A stretch of 64,000 nucleotides of DNA from Cunninghamella blakesleeana (lineage: Eukaryota > Mucoromycota > Mucoromycetes > Mucorales > Cunninghamellaceae). The translations under genes were made by a program, and so were the position numbers. Positions 11,621 through 22,736 of this stretch are shown here, piece by piece (position 1 is the first letter of the stretch; the number at the start of each line of letters is the position of its first letter). Below the pieces are notes generated by a model, which worked only from the letters and a program-made list of their open reading frames with translations, searched no databases and was not told where the DNA came from. The DNA is taken from NCBI GenBank assembly GCA_017871115.1, contig JAFCIZ010000008.1, positions 558,001 to 622,000 on the forward strand, written 5' to 3'.

Positions 11621-14600
11621 ATGGCTAATTTTGGAATGAGTGGTATACCTATAGTTCCTTTTGAAAAGGGTGACGATCCTACATTGTGGATCAATATGTA
11701 TGAACAATATGCTATGACAGTGGGATTTAGTGAAGATGCTAAGGTGAATCTGTTGCCTTCTTACCTAAGTTCTAATGTCAGGTCATGGTATTTCAATTCA
11801 GGTGGATTTAGTGATTGGGATGAATTAAAGGAACAAATGATTGCTCGCTTTGGTGATGATAGAGATTCTACCGAACTTTATTCTATGTTAACAAGTATCC
11901 AAAGAAAAAGAGACGAAAGTATCGAAGAATATGGTGATCGTTTCCGTAATATTAGAGGCCGTTATAAAAGAGCAGTGCAAAGTGAAGACGTGACGGTTTC
12001 CATAACGGAAAAAGACTGGACCAAGATGTTTGTCAGAGGAATCACACCTACAACAATAAAAAGAAGGGTCAAGACAAGTAGACCAGTAACAATACAGGAA
12101 GCCATTAACGAAGTTAAAGATTTTGAGTCAGATTTTGGTTTTTCTGGACAATCAGATGATGAGGAAGAACGTTTTGATGGTGTATCTAGAATGTCAAGCA
12201 ATAATAAAGTCAAGGGTACTGTTACATCAGTTAATAATGTCAATGATGTGGTATCGGGTTTAGTAGGACAAGTTAATCAATTAACTTTGTTGGTACAAGA
12301 AATGTCAAAAGCCATAAATAGTAATCAAGGTCGTCAAGTTGTCAAAAGTTGTTATAATTGCAATGAGTCCGGTCATCAAGCTAATCAGTGTCCTAAACCT
12401 TGTAAACATTGTGGAAATGGTTCACATCGCTTTTGGGAATGTAGTTTACACAAAAGTAGGTCCAATAAAGAAGATAAGAATAACAATGTCACGCAAACGT
12501 TTTATGCTGAAGAACATTTTGTTGTTAAATCAAAACGTGCTCGTACTACAAGGAATAATAATGATAGTAAATTAATCAAGAGGGTTGAATTAACAGTCAA
12601 CAAGAAGGATCAACCCAAAGCCTTACAGGAAGACACAAGTATGACAGAGGATGATGTTCCTATCAAGAAAGCAAAAAAAGGAAATAGTCCTGATGTTAAT
12701 GTTAATACTGATATTGTTGGTGATACAGTTACACTTAATGGTGATGAGGGTTCTAACCGGGTGGCAAAAGAATATATAGTTAAAAGCCAATTGGACGTCA
12801 GGCCTCCTAAAATGACAGATAGTAAAGATCCAGGTGTAATTCCAAAACCAATTAATAATAACGAGATGGATGAAAAGTCAATTACTGAAAATATTTTAAA
12901 AAACAGATGTATACCTATGTCACTTCAAGAATTAGCTATATTATCACCTACGTTTAGAAGACTTGCTAAGAATCAACTCACCAAAAATCATAAGAAGAAA
13001 CGTGATAAATCCAAAACTGACCAGTCTTTATGGGCTAATATGGAACCAGTTGATTATAATAAACAAGGCAAAAACTGTCCTAGAGTTAAAGTGAAAGTCA
13101 ATGATAGTGTGTCGGTAAATGCAATATTGGATGGTGGTGCTACAGGTAGTTTGGCAAGTTTATCTTTAATTAAAAATCTAGGTATTGATAATATGGAACC
13201 TTCTGATACTTACATTGGTTTAGCTGATGGTAGTAAAACTAAGGTGTTAGGCCGAGTTAATTTAATAATTAATCTCATGGATGAAGAAGTGTTGGTCAAA
13301 GTGTCTGTGGTTGATCAAGATATGTATCATTTATTGTTGGGTAGAAATGTTCTACATACTTTTGGTATAAAAACAGATTGGAATAATTTCAGGTGGTATT
13401 TTAAGAAGAATGATGAAATCATTGCTATGAATGTTAAATATGATGGTCAGGATAAAATTTCTGAAATTATGGATGAAGAAGAATCTTATAATTATGATTC
13501 TGATTATAGTAGTGCAAGTTCAAATGATGGTTATGAAGAATATTACTTAGTTGGCATGGATTCTGTGGAACATGGTGCTTCGGACGTGAAACATGGTGAT
13601 TCTTTGGATTACAAGAAAAATATTAATGCCAAAATTAATACTAGTGTTGATTATGATGGTGATCCAGGAGTAAGAGATGATATATTGAAGGCTATAGTTA
13701 AAAGTGTAGATGATTCCAACTTGGAAGAAGAACAAGCAGAAAGGTTATTGAATGTTTTGTTGAAGAATAAATCAGTTTTTGGTGTTGATTATAAGGATCT
13801 TTCTGTTACTGATTTAGTAAAGTTGCATATTAATACTGGTGATAATAAACCTATCATGTCCAGACCAAATCATTATATGTCTTTCGCTGATAGAGAATTG
13901 CTGCAACAAGAACTTAACGCTATGGTTAATGAAGGTATTATTATTCCTACTTTACATGGTAATTCTAATGAGGGTGGATGGTCTTTTCCAGTGATGTATG
14001 TTAAAAAGAAGGATGGATCCAAAAGATTGGTTGTCCAATTCCAAAAACTAAATGATGTTACTATTAGAGATCCATGGCCACTTCCAAGAATTACAGATAT
14101 TTTAGAAGAATTTGATGGTGCTTCTACTTTTTCCACTCTTGATTTATTAAAAGGTTTCAATCAAATTGCTGTTGATGATGATTCTATTAATAAATTAACT
14201 ATGACTACTCCATGGGGTAATTTTTCTTATAAAGTGATGCCGTTTGGAATAGTTAATGGTCCTTCAACTTTTGCTAGATGTATCTACTTGGCTTTAGAAC
14301 CTTTCTTGGGTAAATATGCAACGTCCTATATTGACGATATCACCGTTTATTCACATTCCTTTGATGAACAACTAAGTCACTTAGATAATGTTTTGTCTAG
14401 ACTAATAAAGGTGGGTCTTAAAGTTAAACCGAGCAAATGTTTATGGTGTCAAGAAGAAATTAAATTATTGGGATTTAGAGTTAGTAAGGACGGTATCAAG
14501 ACTGATGAAGAAAAGATTAAAGTGATAAAAGACTTTCCCGTTCCTAATAATAAGACGGCAGTGCGAGCTTTTATTAATCTTTGTGGTTATTATCGTCGAC

Positions 14601-16396
14601 ATGTTCACCATTTTGCTTCCATTTGCGCTCCATTAAATACTTTGACGTCTACTAAAGTAAAATTTGAATGGAATGAAAATCATCAAAATGCTTTTGAAAA
14701 GATGAAGATTGCTTTAGGTGAAGCCGTGTGTTTAAATTTACCAAGGTCGGATGGATACTTTAGATTGTATACTGATGCTTCTGATGTTGGATTAGGTGCT
14801 GTTCTAACTATTTCTGATGATGCTGATGGTTTAAATGAAGGTCCAGTTTGTTTTTTGTCAAGAAAACTTTCAGGAGCTGAATTTAATTATACTACTATGG
14901 AGAAAGAACTTCTTGCGGTGGTCTATGCATTGAATAAATTAAGAAGATATTTGCTTGATAAACATTTTATAATTTTTACTGACAATTCATCTCTTAGATA
15001 CTTGTTAAATAAATCGGATGCTGGACACAGATTACAAAGATGGTTAATTGTTTTACAAGAATTTTCTTTTAAGGCTGTTCATGTAGCTGGTAAACAAAAT
15101 GTAGTTGCTGATGTGTTATCCAGGTACCCTATTAACCAGGAAGAAACAAACGACGTTGATGTTTTAGAGGGTTGGTTAGTTGAAGAAGAATATATAAATT
15201 ATGAAGATGACCTCAAGAAAATATGGTGGTACTTACAAGGTTTGGATTGGTCTAACAATGACGATAAAACTACAAAACGAGCTATTAATTATCTAGTTGG
15301 TGAAGATAAACATCTTTATCGCAAGATTAATGATAGACTCGTAAAAGTCCCTTTTGTAGAAGAAAGAAGACGGATATTAGAACAAGTTCACGATGGCCAT
15401 GGTCACTTTGGTCAACAAGCAACTTGGATTAGGTTGTTTCATTCTTATTGGTGGCCTAATTCCTATAAAGAATGTAAAAATTACGTTAAAACCTGTCATT
15501 TATGTCAAGTTCACCAAAATTTACAAAATGAAGGTAAAAACGTTAAATTAAAGGTACCTGTTCAATATCTGTTTCAGAGGTGGGCATTAGATTTCGTTGG
15601 ACCATTGACAATCTCAAATAAGGGTAACTCTTATTTGCTAGTAGCTGTGGAATATTTCTCTGGTTGGCCGTTGGCAAAAGTTTATTCTTCAATGAGATCT
15701 GAGGACGTTGTTGCTTTCCTCTACGAAGATATATTTTGTACCTATGGACCTCCGACTGAAATACTTACGGATAACGGTACCCCTTTTGTTGCTGAAGCGG
15801 TTGCTGAGTTTGTAAGTTTTGTTAATAGCAACCATAAACTAGCTACTCCGTATCATCCAGTTACAAATGGAAAAGTTGAGCATCTTAATGGCGTATTGGT
15901 TAAAAGTGTAAAGAAACTTTGTGAAAACAATCCGTCAGAATGGGATGTTCATCTACCCGCTGTCCTATATTCTTACAGAACGAAAAGTATGGCGTCAGTA
16001 GGGATTAGTCCATTTGAAGCTCTTTATGGTGTGCCCCCATTGTCCTACGATCAAGATCCTTTACGTTTACTAGGTGAACAACTTGGTGTCGAAAGAATCT
16101 ACATAAGGATGGGTAAACATTTGGAAGGTGTTGAAGACTGCATTAAGAAGGGTTCCGCCAAGATAGCAGTAGAAAAATACGGTTCCATTCATGTTGGTCA
16201 ACTGGTGTTGACGAAAAGAGACGTTAGGGTCAACAAGCTGGTACCTAATTACTTCAATAAGGTTTATCGGGTAGTTGTCCTGTATAGTAGTCGTAATTGT
16301 AGGCTACAAGAAGTTGATACTGGTAGATATCTAAAAAGGAATATTAATGTTGATAAACTTATTCCTTATAACCAACGTGAAGATGTTTTATTATAA
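11621..16396 (+). CDS. Gag-Pol polyprotein of the Ty3/gypsy element, 1591 aa
   Basis: A single fused Gag-Pol frame. The frame is open from 11576, but the first ATG is at 11621 (MANFGMSG), which I take as the start. Gag capsid-like region at about 10-180, then two CCHC zinc knuckles at 244-257 and 261-274. Protease motif LDGGAT with D504; the usual D-S/T-G is D-G-G here. Reverse transcriptase with LDLLKGFNQI, MPFGIVNGPSTF and catalytic YIDD (903-906). RNase H with LYTDASDVGLGAV and FTDNSS. Integrase with an HHCC zinc site (CHLC near 1291) and a DDE triad: ALDFVGP (D about 1324), TDNGTPF (D about 1384) and an E exactly 35 residues later in GKVEHLNG. No chromodomain is evident at the C-terminus. 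No stop or frameshift was found. Confidence 0.96.
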   Translation: MANFGMSGIPIVPFEKGDDPTLWINMYEQYAMTVGFSEDAKVNLLPSYLSSNVRSWYFNSGGFSDWDELKEQMIARFGDDRDSTELYSMLTSIQRKRDESIEEYGDRFRNIRGRYKRAVQSEDVTVSITEKDWTKMFVRGITPTTIKRRVKTSRPVTIQEAINEVKDFESDFGFSGQSDDEEERFDGVSRMSSNNKVKGTVTSVNNVNDVVSGLVGQVNQLTLLVQEMSKAINSNQGRQVVKSCYNCNESGHQANQCPKPCKHCGNGSHRFWECSLHKSRSNKEDKNNNVTQTFYAEEHFVVKSKRARTTRNNNDSKLIKRVELTVNKKDQPKALQEDTSMTEDDVPIKKAKKGNSPDVNVNTDIVGDTVTLNGDEGSNRVAKEYIVKSQLDVRPPKMTDSKDPGVIPKPINNNEMDEKSITENILKNRCIPMSLQELAILSPTFRRLAKNQLTKNHKKKRDKSKTDQSLWANMEPVDYNKQGKNCPRVKVKVNDSVSVNAILDGGATGSLASLSLIKNLGIDNMEPSDTYIGLADGSKTKVLGRVNLIINLMDEEVLVKVSVVDQDMYHLLLGRNVLHTFGIKTDWNNFRWYFKKNDEIIAMNVKYDGQDKISEIMDEEESYNYDSDYSSASSNDGYEEYYLVGMDSVEHGASDVKHGDSLDYKKNINAKINTSVDYDGDPGVRDDILKAIVKSVDDSNLEEEQAERLLNVLLKNKSVFGVDYKDLSVTDLVKLHINTGDNKPIMSRPNHYMSFADRELLQQELNAMVNEGIIIPTLHGNSNEGGWSFPVMYVKKKDGSKRLVVQFQKLNDVTIRDPWPLPRITDILEEFDGASTFSTLDLLKGFNQIAVDDDSINKLTMTTPWGNFSYKVMPFGIVNGPSTFARCIYLALEPFLGKYATSYIDDITVYSHSFDEQLSHLDNVLSRLIKVGLKVKPSKCLWCQEEIKLLGFRVSKDGIKTDEEKIKVIKDFPVPNNKTAVRAFINLCGYYRRHVHHFASICAPLNTLTSTKVKFEWNENHQNAFEKMKIALGEAVCLNLPRSDGYFRLYTDASDVGLGAVLTISDDADGLNEGPVCFLSRKLSGAEFNYTTMEKELLAVVYALNKLRRYLLDKHFIIFTDNSSLRYLLNKSDAGHRLQRWLIVLQEFSFKAVHVAGKQNVVADVLSRYPINQEETNDVDVLEGWLVEEEYINYEDDLKKIWWYLQGLDWSNNDDKTTKRAINYLVGEDKHLYRKINDRLVKVPFVEERRRILEQVHDGHGHFGQQATWIRLFHSYWWPNSYKECKNYVKTCHLCQVHQNLQNEGKNVKLKVPVQYLFQRWALDFVGPLTISNKGNSYLLVAVEYFSGWPLAKVYSSMRSEDVVAFLYEDIFCTYGPPTEILTDNGTPFVAEAVAEFVSFVNSNHKLATPYHPVTNGKVEHLNGVLVKSVKKLCENNPSEWDVHLPAVLYSYRTKSMASVGISPFEALYGVPPLSYDQDPLRLLGEQLGVERIYIRMGKHLEGVEDCIKKGSAKIAVEKYGSIHVGQLVLTKRDVRVNKLVPNYFNKVYRVVVLYSSRNCRLQEVDTGRYLKRNINVDKLIPYNQREDVLL

Positions 16397-16470
16397 GAAG
16401 TTTCGTATGAATTAGAGTTGAAGATATACGAAAAAAAAAAAAGAAGAGAATTCTATTTTATTTTCCGCAT

Positions 16471-16487
16471 GGGTAGGGTTGGTATAG
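16471..16487 (+). other. Purine-rich tract before the 3' LTR
   Basis: The sequence GGGTAGGGTTGGTATAG directly abuts the right LTR and occupies the position of the polypurine primer for plus-strand synthesis. It is interrupted by T residues, so the assignment rests on position. Confidence 0.6.
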
Positions 16488-16784
16488 TGATCTGAGAATG
16501 AAATAATTCTTATTCACTATTTTATCAATTTGCCCATAGCGATTTATTATAACTCTCATTATTTTTTTGGTTCATAACTTTAATGATATTTTGTGTATCT
16601 TAAAAAAATGTATAAATTCAATTTTAATTCCAATTCAATAAAGACCAGGCTTTTTCTTGTTTTAAAAACTTTTGTCATAACTTTTATTTTATTTTGATAA
16701 TATCGCTAAACTACATATTCCTATTTATTGGAACTCTAACCCTCTTATCTGACTTTAATTTTATTATTTTTTTGCTATAAATCA
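16488..16784 (+). repeat. 3' LTR of the Ty3/gypsy element, 297 bp
   Basis: Matches the left LTR with no difference seen by eye over 297 bp, and is followed by the AGAT duplication at 16785-16788. Confidence 0.97.
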
Positions 16785-16911
16785 AGATTCATATTTTAAA
16801 CTCCGAGTGTAAAATTTTATTTTTTTCAAGTAAAACTTTCTATCTCTTTTTATCCACTTTGATACAATATTATTATTTATTTTATTTATTTTATTTACCT
16901 ATTAATTAATA

Positions 16912-17076
16912 ATGTCACATCAGTTAATTAACGAAGGTGATCCTCGTTCAGGAAAAATCCAAGGAATTACATATAATGGCTGGACCATCACAAGTAAAAA
17001 AGCTTCCATATGTAATTCAGCAGAAATGGAAGGGTATGTATGAGATAGTATTATATTATTATTATTAGTATTACTA

Positions 17077-17134
<58 letters not shown>

Positions 17135-18263
17135 ATTATTATTATTATTATTATTATTTATTTTTATAGTTCATTTATGAAACTGATTATAATATATGAA
17201 TTAAAAAAAAATAGTTCTATTTAATAATAATATATAAACATATATAGTATTCAAAAAAACTTTGGTATCCCACCTCCTGAAATGGTATTTGGTAATAACT
17301 ATGTCAAAATACAAAAAGGAGCATTTGAATATACTTGGAACGCGTATGAAGCTTTAAGTAAAGTTGATGCAAGTGAAAATAGTAGTGAACATATCAAAGT
17401 ATCTTATGCTTCAGAATGGACAAAAAAAAGGTACGCGTTTAAAAGATAAGATATATATAAACCAATAATAGCAGTATAAATAATTACAAATTGAATAAAT
17501 GAACTTGATTTTCTTATATTGATTTTATAATCCCATTTACTTTATTATATTAGCAATCATCAAAATGTAAAAGATATAATTAAACCCTATGATTGGACGT
17601 ATTCTACTGATTATAAAGGAACTATCGCATATAAAAATGATTGGGAAAAAGTAGAAGAACCTGTTATTAATGTAGATCGTTTAAAACAAAAAGAACCTAT
17701 TTTATTTTATGATGAAAATATATTATATGAAGATGAATTGGCTGATAACGGCACTGCAATGCTATCTTTAAGAATGGTAATTCGTTTATTAATTTATATA
17801 TTTATTTTTATTAAAGAAAAAAAAGGTATGTATATGTGTATCATTATTAACAAAAGTATATTTTTTATTTACTCATTTAATAGAGAGTGATGCCATCTTG
17901 CTTTTTAATCTTGCAACGTTTTTTTTTAAGAGTGGACGATGTATTGTTTAGAATAAATGATACTAGAGTTTATCACGAGTTTGGCTCACCTTATCTTGTA
18001 CGGGAATATACTTCAAAAGAACAAAGCTATTATAGTATTAAAAAGGTAAATATATTTATATTTATGCAAATCTTTTAAAATATATAGTTAAATACATGAA
18101 AATGAGAAACCAAAAGGGTATATTATTTATTAACCAATCATTTTTTTAGAATTTATATGGCCGAGATATATCTTTATTGAATGATCAAAATTGGGTATCT
18201 TCCGTATTTTCATCTGATGTAAAAACTTTAGAAAGGCATACTATTAAATTAGATGATAAATAA
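16912..18263 (+). CDS. TIP41: TIP41/TIPRL-like protein, TOR signalling regulator, 267 aa
   Basis: Exons: 16912-17033, 17248-17430, 17554-17776, 17884-18045, 18150-18263, phases consistent. TIP41/TIPRL binds PP2A-family phosphatase catalytic subunits (with Tap42/alpha4) and modulates TOR signalling in the cytosol. Family signatures are PPPEMVFGNNYVKIQ in the first half and the hallmark RVMPSCFLILQRFFLRVDDV followed by DTRVYHEFG and LVREY in the second half. Length of 267 aa equals the family norm (about 270). Intron 1 holds a long (ATT)n tract. The ATG is 128 bp downstream of the right LTR of the retrotransposon, so its promoter now includes LTR sequence. Identification is firm. Confidence 0.95.
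17080..17158. repeat. (ATT)n microsatellite in TIP41 intron 1
   Basis: About 80 bp of nearly uninterrupted ATT units, with one ACATT interruption near 17133. Confidence 0.9.
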
Positions 18264-18716
18264 TAGCTTAATTATTTATGAAAAAATTATAAAAATATAC
18301 TTGTATTGTAAAATAAAATAAAAACGTGAAAACTAAAAAAATTAAGTTGCGGATTTTAAAATTATTCATTATTTTTAAATTATTTAAAAAAGGGAGGGCG
18401 CTTTCATTTTTTTTTCCTTTTCTTTCCTCTTTTTTTTTTAAAAAATAAAATAAAATACAGTGAAATATTTCTTTTAGTATATAATTATTTTACTTTTTCT
18501 AAATTAAAAATATTTATTGATACATACTCTATTATCTAAATTCTATCATATAAATTATAAATTCTAAATTCATTAATAGTTTTAGATTATTATTTTTATA
18601 ATAATATAATTATATAATAAGAACTTCATCCATTCAACTTTAATCATACACATATATATACATATTTATATATATACTTATTATTACTAAAAGAAAAATA
18701 ATAATCAATAAATAAT
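18264..18716. other. Intergenic spacer TIP41 to Whi2-like gene
   Basis: Tandem-oriented spacer of about 450 bp with a T10A6 palindrome at 18430-18445 and short AT tracts. It should hold the TIP41 terminator region and the promoter of the next gene; no clear motif seen. Confidence 0.5.
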
Positions 18717-19871
18717 ATGAGCTCAGAATCACCTATTACTCAAGTTCATGATCCTAATAATGAATATGATGATGATTTAATTTATCAACAAAACGATGAA
18801 GACGATGGATTTGAACAAGATGCTATACCACAAATATTGAAATTAGATTTACGTGGGGTTCGATTTGAATTGGATCGGGATACTTTAGTCAGTTTACCTG
18901 AAAGTTTACTTATTGCTATGTTTCCCAATGGACTTATTCTTGGAAGACAAGATGATTACGATGATGAAGATTATGATAGACACTCTCGTGATTCAGTTGG
19001 TGGTGGTAATGGTAATGCAACTTCATCACCTGGTAATGGTGGATCTAATGGAAACAAAAGTGGTAATTCATCATCCTTTCATAGAGATGAAGATGACGAA
19101 GACGATGATTTTCAAGTAACCTACGTAGATTTTGACCCAATTTGTTTGGAATATGTATTAAAATTTTATCGACAAGCTCAAGAATTATCTTCAGATATGC
19201 AACAGCAAAGATTAAATAATAATATGGACAATAATAATGATATGAATAATAATAACTTACCAACATTAAATACTTCACCTGCTTATTACCCATTATTGGA
19301 TAAACAGCCTATTATTGTTTTACGTGAAGAATTGGAGTATTTTTGTGTGCCTTCTCAAAAGAAATTATCGGTTGCTGACATGACAACTTTAAAAGTACAA
19401 TGTGGACAACATTTAAGACAACATGATGAAATCTTTGCCGCTCTTCAAAAAAGTATTGCTAGGGAAAATAATGTGGCCGAACAACATTTAATTGATATGT
19501 TATGTGATGCTGGTTTCTCTCGCGATGATCGTTGGGGTCATCGTGCTTTGGAACCTATGAAAACTTGTATTATTAGTATGGGATTGGTTTTATTAAGAAC
19601 AACGGGCCCTGATAATCATATGGCTACTGCTCAAAAATTACTATTGTTCTGGAGAAAACCTGCGGTAATTATTTTTAAAAAGTTTTTCTTTCTTTTTAAA
19701 TAATAATTATAATAATAACCATCTTCATATTTTTAATATTATACTTTATTTTATTTTATATTATTTTAATAGAGAAAATGCTGGTGGGATGGCAATACCG
19801 TTGATATCCAAGGTCAATCAGTAAGATTATGGGCAAGAAGAACTTGGACTTTGGAACTTGCTTTGGTATAA
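18717..19871 (+). CDS. Whi2-like BTB/POZ-domain protein, 348 aa
   Basis: Exons 18717-19664 and 19773-19871. The BTB-type start reads LDLRGVRFELDRDTLVSLPE then SLLIAMFPNGLILG, as in fungal Whi2/KCTD-like proteins. Family knowledge: Whi2 works with the Psr phosphatases in stress response and TORC1 repression. The BTB domain is interrupted by acidic (DDYDDEDYD) and G/N/S-rich linkers (about residues 78-130), then resumes with VTYVDFDPICLEYVLKFYR. A second conserved block runs from REELEYFCVP to PMKTCIISMGLVLLRT and finishes in exon 2 with KCWWDG and RLWARRTWTLELALV. The end of exon 1 reads into the intron for 11 codons if unspliced. Next to TIP41, another TOR-linked gene, though adjacency may be chance. 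Confidence 0.85.
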
Positions 19872-19948
19872 GTAATTAAGAGAATAATCAAGAAAGAACT
19901 ACTTTTCAAAAATAATAAAACACAGTTTGCTACAATACCCGTGCTTAT

Positions 19949-19981
<33 letters not shown>

Positions 19982-20497
19982 TATCTCTCACCACTCGCTT
20001 ATGATATAATCTTTAATATAATTTTTTAATCAACACTTCCTTTTACAATTCATTCCAATTTTTAATTATTTATTTAACTCCTCATTATGAAAAAACTTAT
20101 AAAAAATCATCTTAAAAAAAGAAATATAACAGTTTTAAAAAAATAGTTCTTTCTGGATTTCTTTTATTTTATCCAAACTTAGCCCTAATTCCTATTTCTT
20201 CTTCTACTTCCTAGTTACCCCTTTTAACCCTTTACTTTTACTACTACTACTATTACTACCATTTGTAATATTTTTATTTTACTCCTTTTTTATTGTTTTC
20301 TATTTTATTTTTCATTATCTTATTTTACTCTACCTTTACTATTTATTTTATTTTATTTTATTTTTTCAGTGTTTAATAAAAGTAAAAAGTATAAAAAAAG
20401 AATAGCACTAAAAGCGTTTATTTTTTAAAATTAACAAAAATAATACGAGATCTTTATTTACAAAAGAAATTTTTTAAATCTAGTTATGAATACATTT
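19872..20497. other. Convergent 3' spacer between Whi2-like gene and Aquarius
   Basis: Both flanking genes end here, so it should contain two terminator regions. It holds an (AT)n tract at 19952-19976 and T-rich stretches. No gene seen. Confidence 0.55.
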
Positions 20498-21730
20498 CTA
20501 TTCCGTATTACTATTATTATTATTATCAACTTCGACTTCAGCATTTGATGACTCTTGCATTAATAAGTCCTCAGCTTCTTGCATATGTTGGTTCATTTCT
20601 TCATCTTTTAATTGTTCTTGAGATAATTTATATACCAATTGACCTAATTCTTCTACATGCTTTACTTCTGTTGCATCACTATGATCACCCACCTAATTTA
20701 TATATATATATATTTAAAAAATACAATGGTAATAGTCAGTAATTATTCTATATTAAATCAAAAATAATATAAAATAAAATAAATTTTAATATTTACCAAG
20801 CGAGATGTTGGATAAGTTTCATTTTGCTTTATAGATAATTTATCAGGCCTTGCTAAAAGCTGATCAAATACTGGTTTTAATTCATAACAATTTTCAAATA
20901 AATGACGACGACCAAATACATATAACCCAAGTCTTGCACGGGACATGGCTACAATTAAACGCCTTACGTCTCTAATATGCCCAACTGTTTTCGTACGAAC
21001 CAATGATAATAAAATGTCTAGTAATATAGTAATAAAAAGAAAAAAAAAGAAGAAAATGTATATAAATATACATTTTATATTATACTGAATTGATCTATAT
21101 ATACATAATTATATTGTCACTTACAATCATTTTGTTGCCCTTGATATTGATCTACTGTTGCAACAGTTGCAGGTTTACCAAAAAATGGATTCCATGAACA
21201 TCTTCGTTGAATAACATCATTAATCAAAGACCTTTGCCCATTATATGTCGTTAAAATTGATATTTTTTCAGCAGGATAACTAAACAATAAAAATAACCGT
21301 ATGAAAAACAAAGTTAAAATAAGCAAATATATAAAGTTTAATAAATGCTCGGAAGCTTATGATTTCTCTTTTTTTCTTCTTTTTTGTTAATTTATTTTTA
21401 CCCCATTAAACGCATATACTGATAAAGTGCTACAATATATTCGGCTTCGCCAAGATTTTGATAAAAGTAAGCAACAGGTTCTGATTCACCTTGTCCATGA
21501 TAAGGTCCAACATCAATAAACTGATAATCGTATGTTAATCCTGGGTTAGCATTTAAATATTCAGTTTCGTTTAATACATTTGGTAAATCGCCCAAATGCT
21601 TATATCGCCAGCTATATAATTTTGCAATGGATGATCTAGCACGTCCCTATAAATTACAAAAAAAATAAAATAAAAAAAATAAATAATAATATACATTAAT
21701 TATAATCAATCACTATAGTTTTTCGATATC

Positions 21731-21766
<36 letters not shown>

Positions 21767-22705
21767 CCTGTGCATCCAACTGTAGTGAAGGTACACCTAA
21801 ACGTATGAATCGAGTAAATAAACTTTGTTCCATATTACCATATTGCTGGAATGCTAAATTTTTAACAACAGGTGGAAGTTGATTATGATCACCAATAAGT
21901 ACGACACGTTTTAATCGGTTTTCCCCATCTTCAGGTTCTTGTAGTAATAATGGAATAAAGGTTTCGACTTCTAAAATTTGTGCAGATTCTTCCATAATGA
22001 CATTATCGTATTTGAATTTTAATGCTACTAATTCACGTCTCTAAACAAATTGTTAAATAAAAATCAATTAAATATACAAATAAACATTTTTTTAAGTATA
22101 ATATAATAATCGTGCTTACTTTTAATGCAGCGTGAGTACATGTCATAGCAATAATCTTAGCTTCTTTTGTAATCAAATAATTCGCACGATCTGAAGCATG
22201 TCGTAATAATTCAAAAGGTCTAACATCTTCTAATTCTTCGAATAATTTTTTTAAATGACGGAAACAACCTTGAGCAACATCAATCGCTTCTTCTACATCC
22301 ATATCATCATTAAATACTGGTGAAGGTGCGTTTGAAAAGAAGGTAGAGAAAGGAAAACTGTCACGAATCTCCGTCAAAGTGATATCTGATTTGTTGGTTA
22401 AGAGTTCATTATAGGGTTCCCATTTTGTTAATACATGATAATGATAGAAGTAACCTGCGGTTTCACAAGTAGATCCATGGTCACCAGTCATATCAAGAGA
22501 TTGCGCTAATCTGTCTACCTCTTGTAATAATTCTTCACGTCGTTCTAAAAAGGACGTAACGCGTCCAAATTTACTAAAGCTTACTTCTGTATTAAGCTCT
22601 TCTTCACCATGACCAAGACGTACTAAATGGCGCGGATCAATATCTATAAATAAATAAAAATACAAATAAATAAAATTAAAATAATAAATACAAGTTAATA
22701 ATTAA

Positions 22706-22736
<31 letters not shown>

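Larger units (their letters stand above)
11143..16784 (+). mobile_element. Complete Ty3/gypsy LTR retrotransposon, 5.64 kb
   Basis: Two apparently identical 297-bp LTRs (TG...CA) enclose a primer-binding site, one intact gag-pol frame and a purine-rich tract before the right LTR, with an AGAT duplication outside both ends. The domain order protease, reverse transcriptase, RNase H, integrase defines the Ty3/gypsy class. Identical LTRs and an unbroken 1591-codon frame indicate a very recent insertion that could still be active. It sits in the divergent spacer between ATE1 (start codon 80 bp to the left) and TIP41 (start codon 128 bp to the right). Subtracting the element and one duplication leaves an original spacer of roughly 200 bp. 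Confidence 0.97.
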
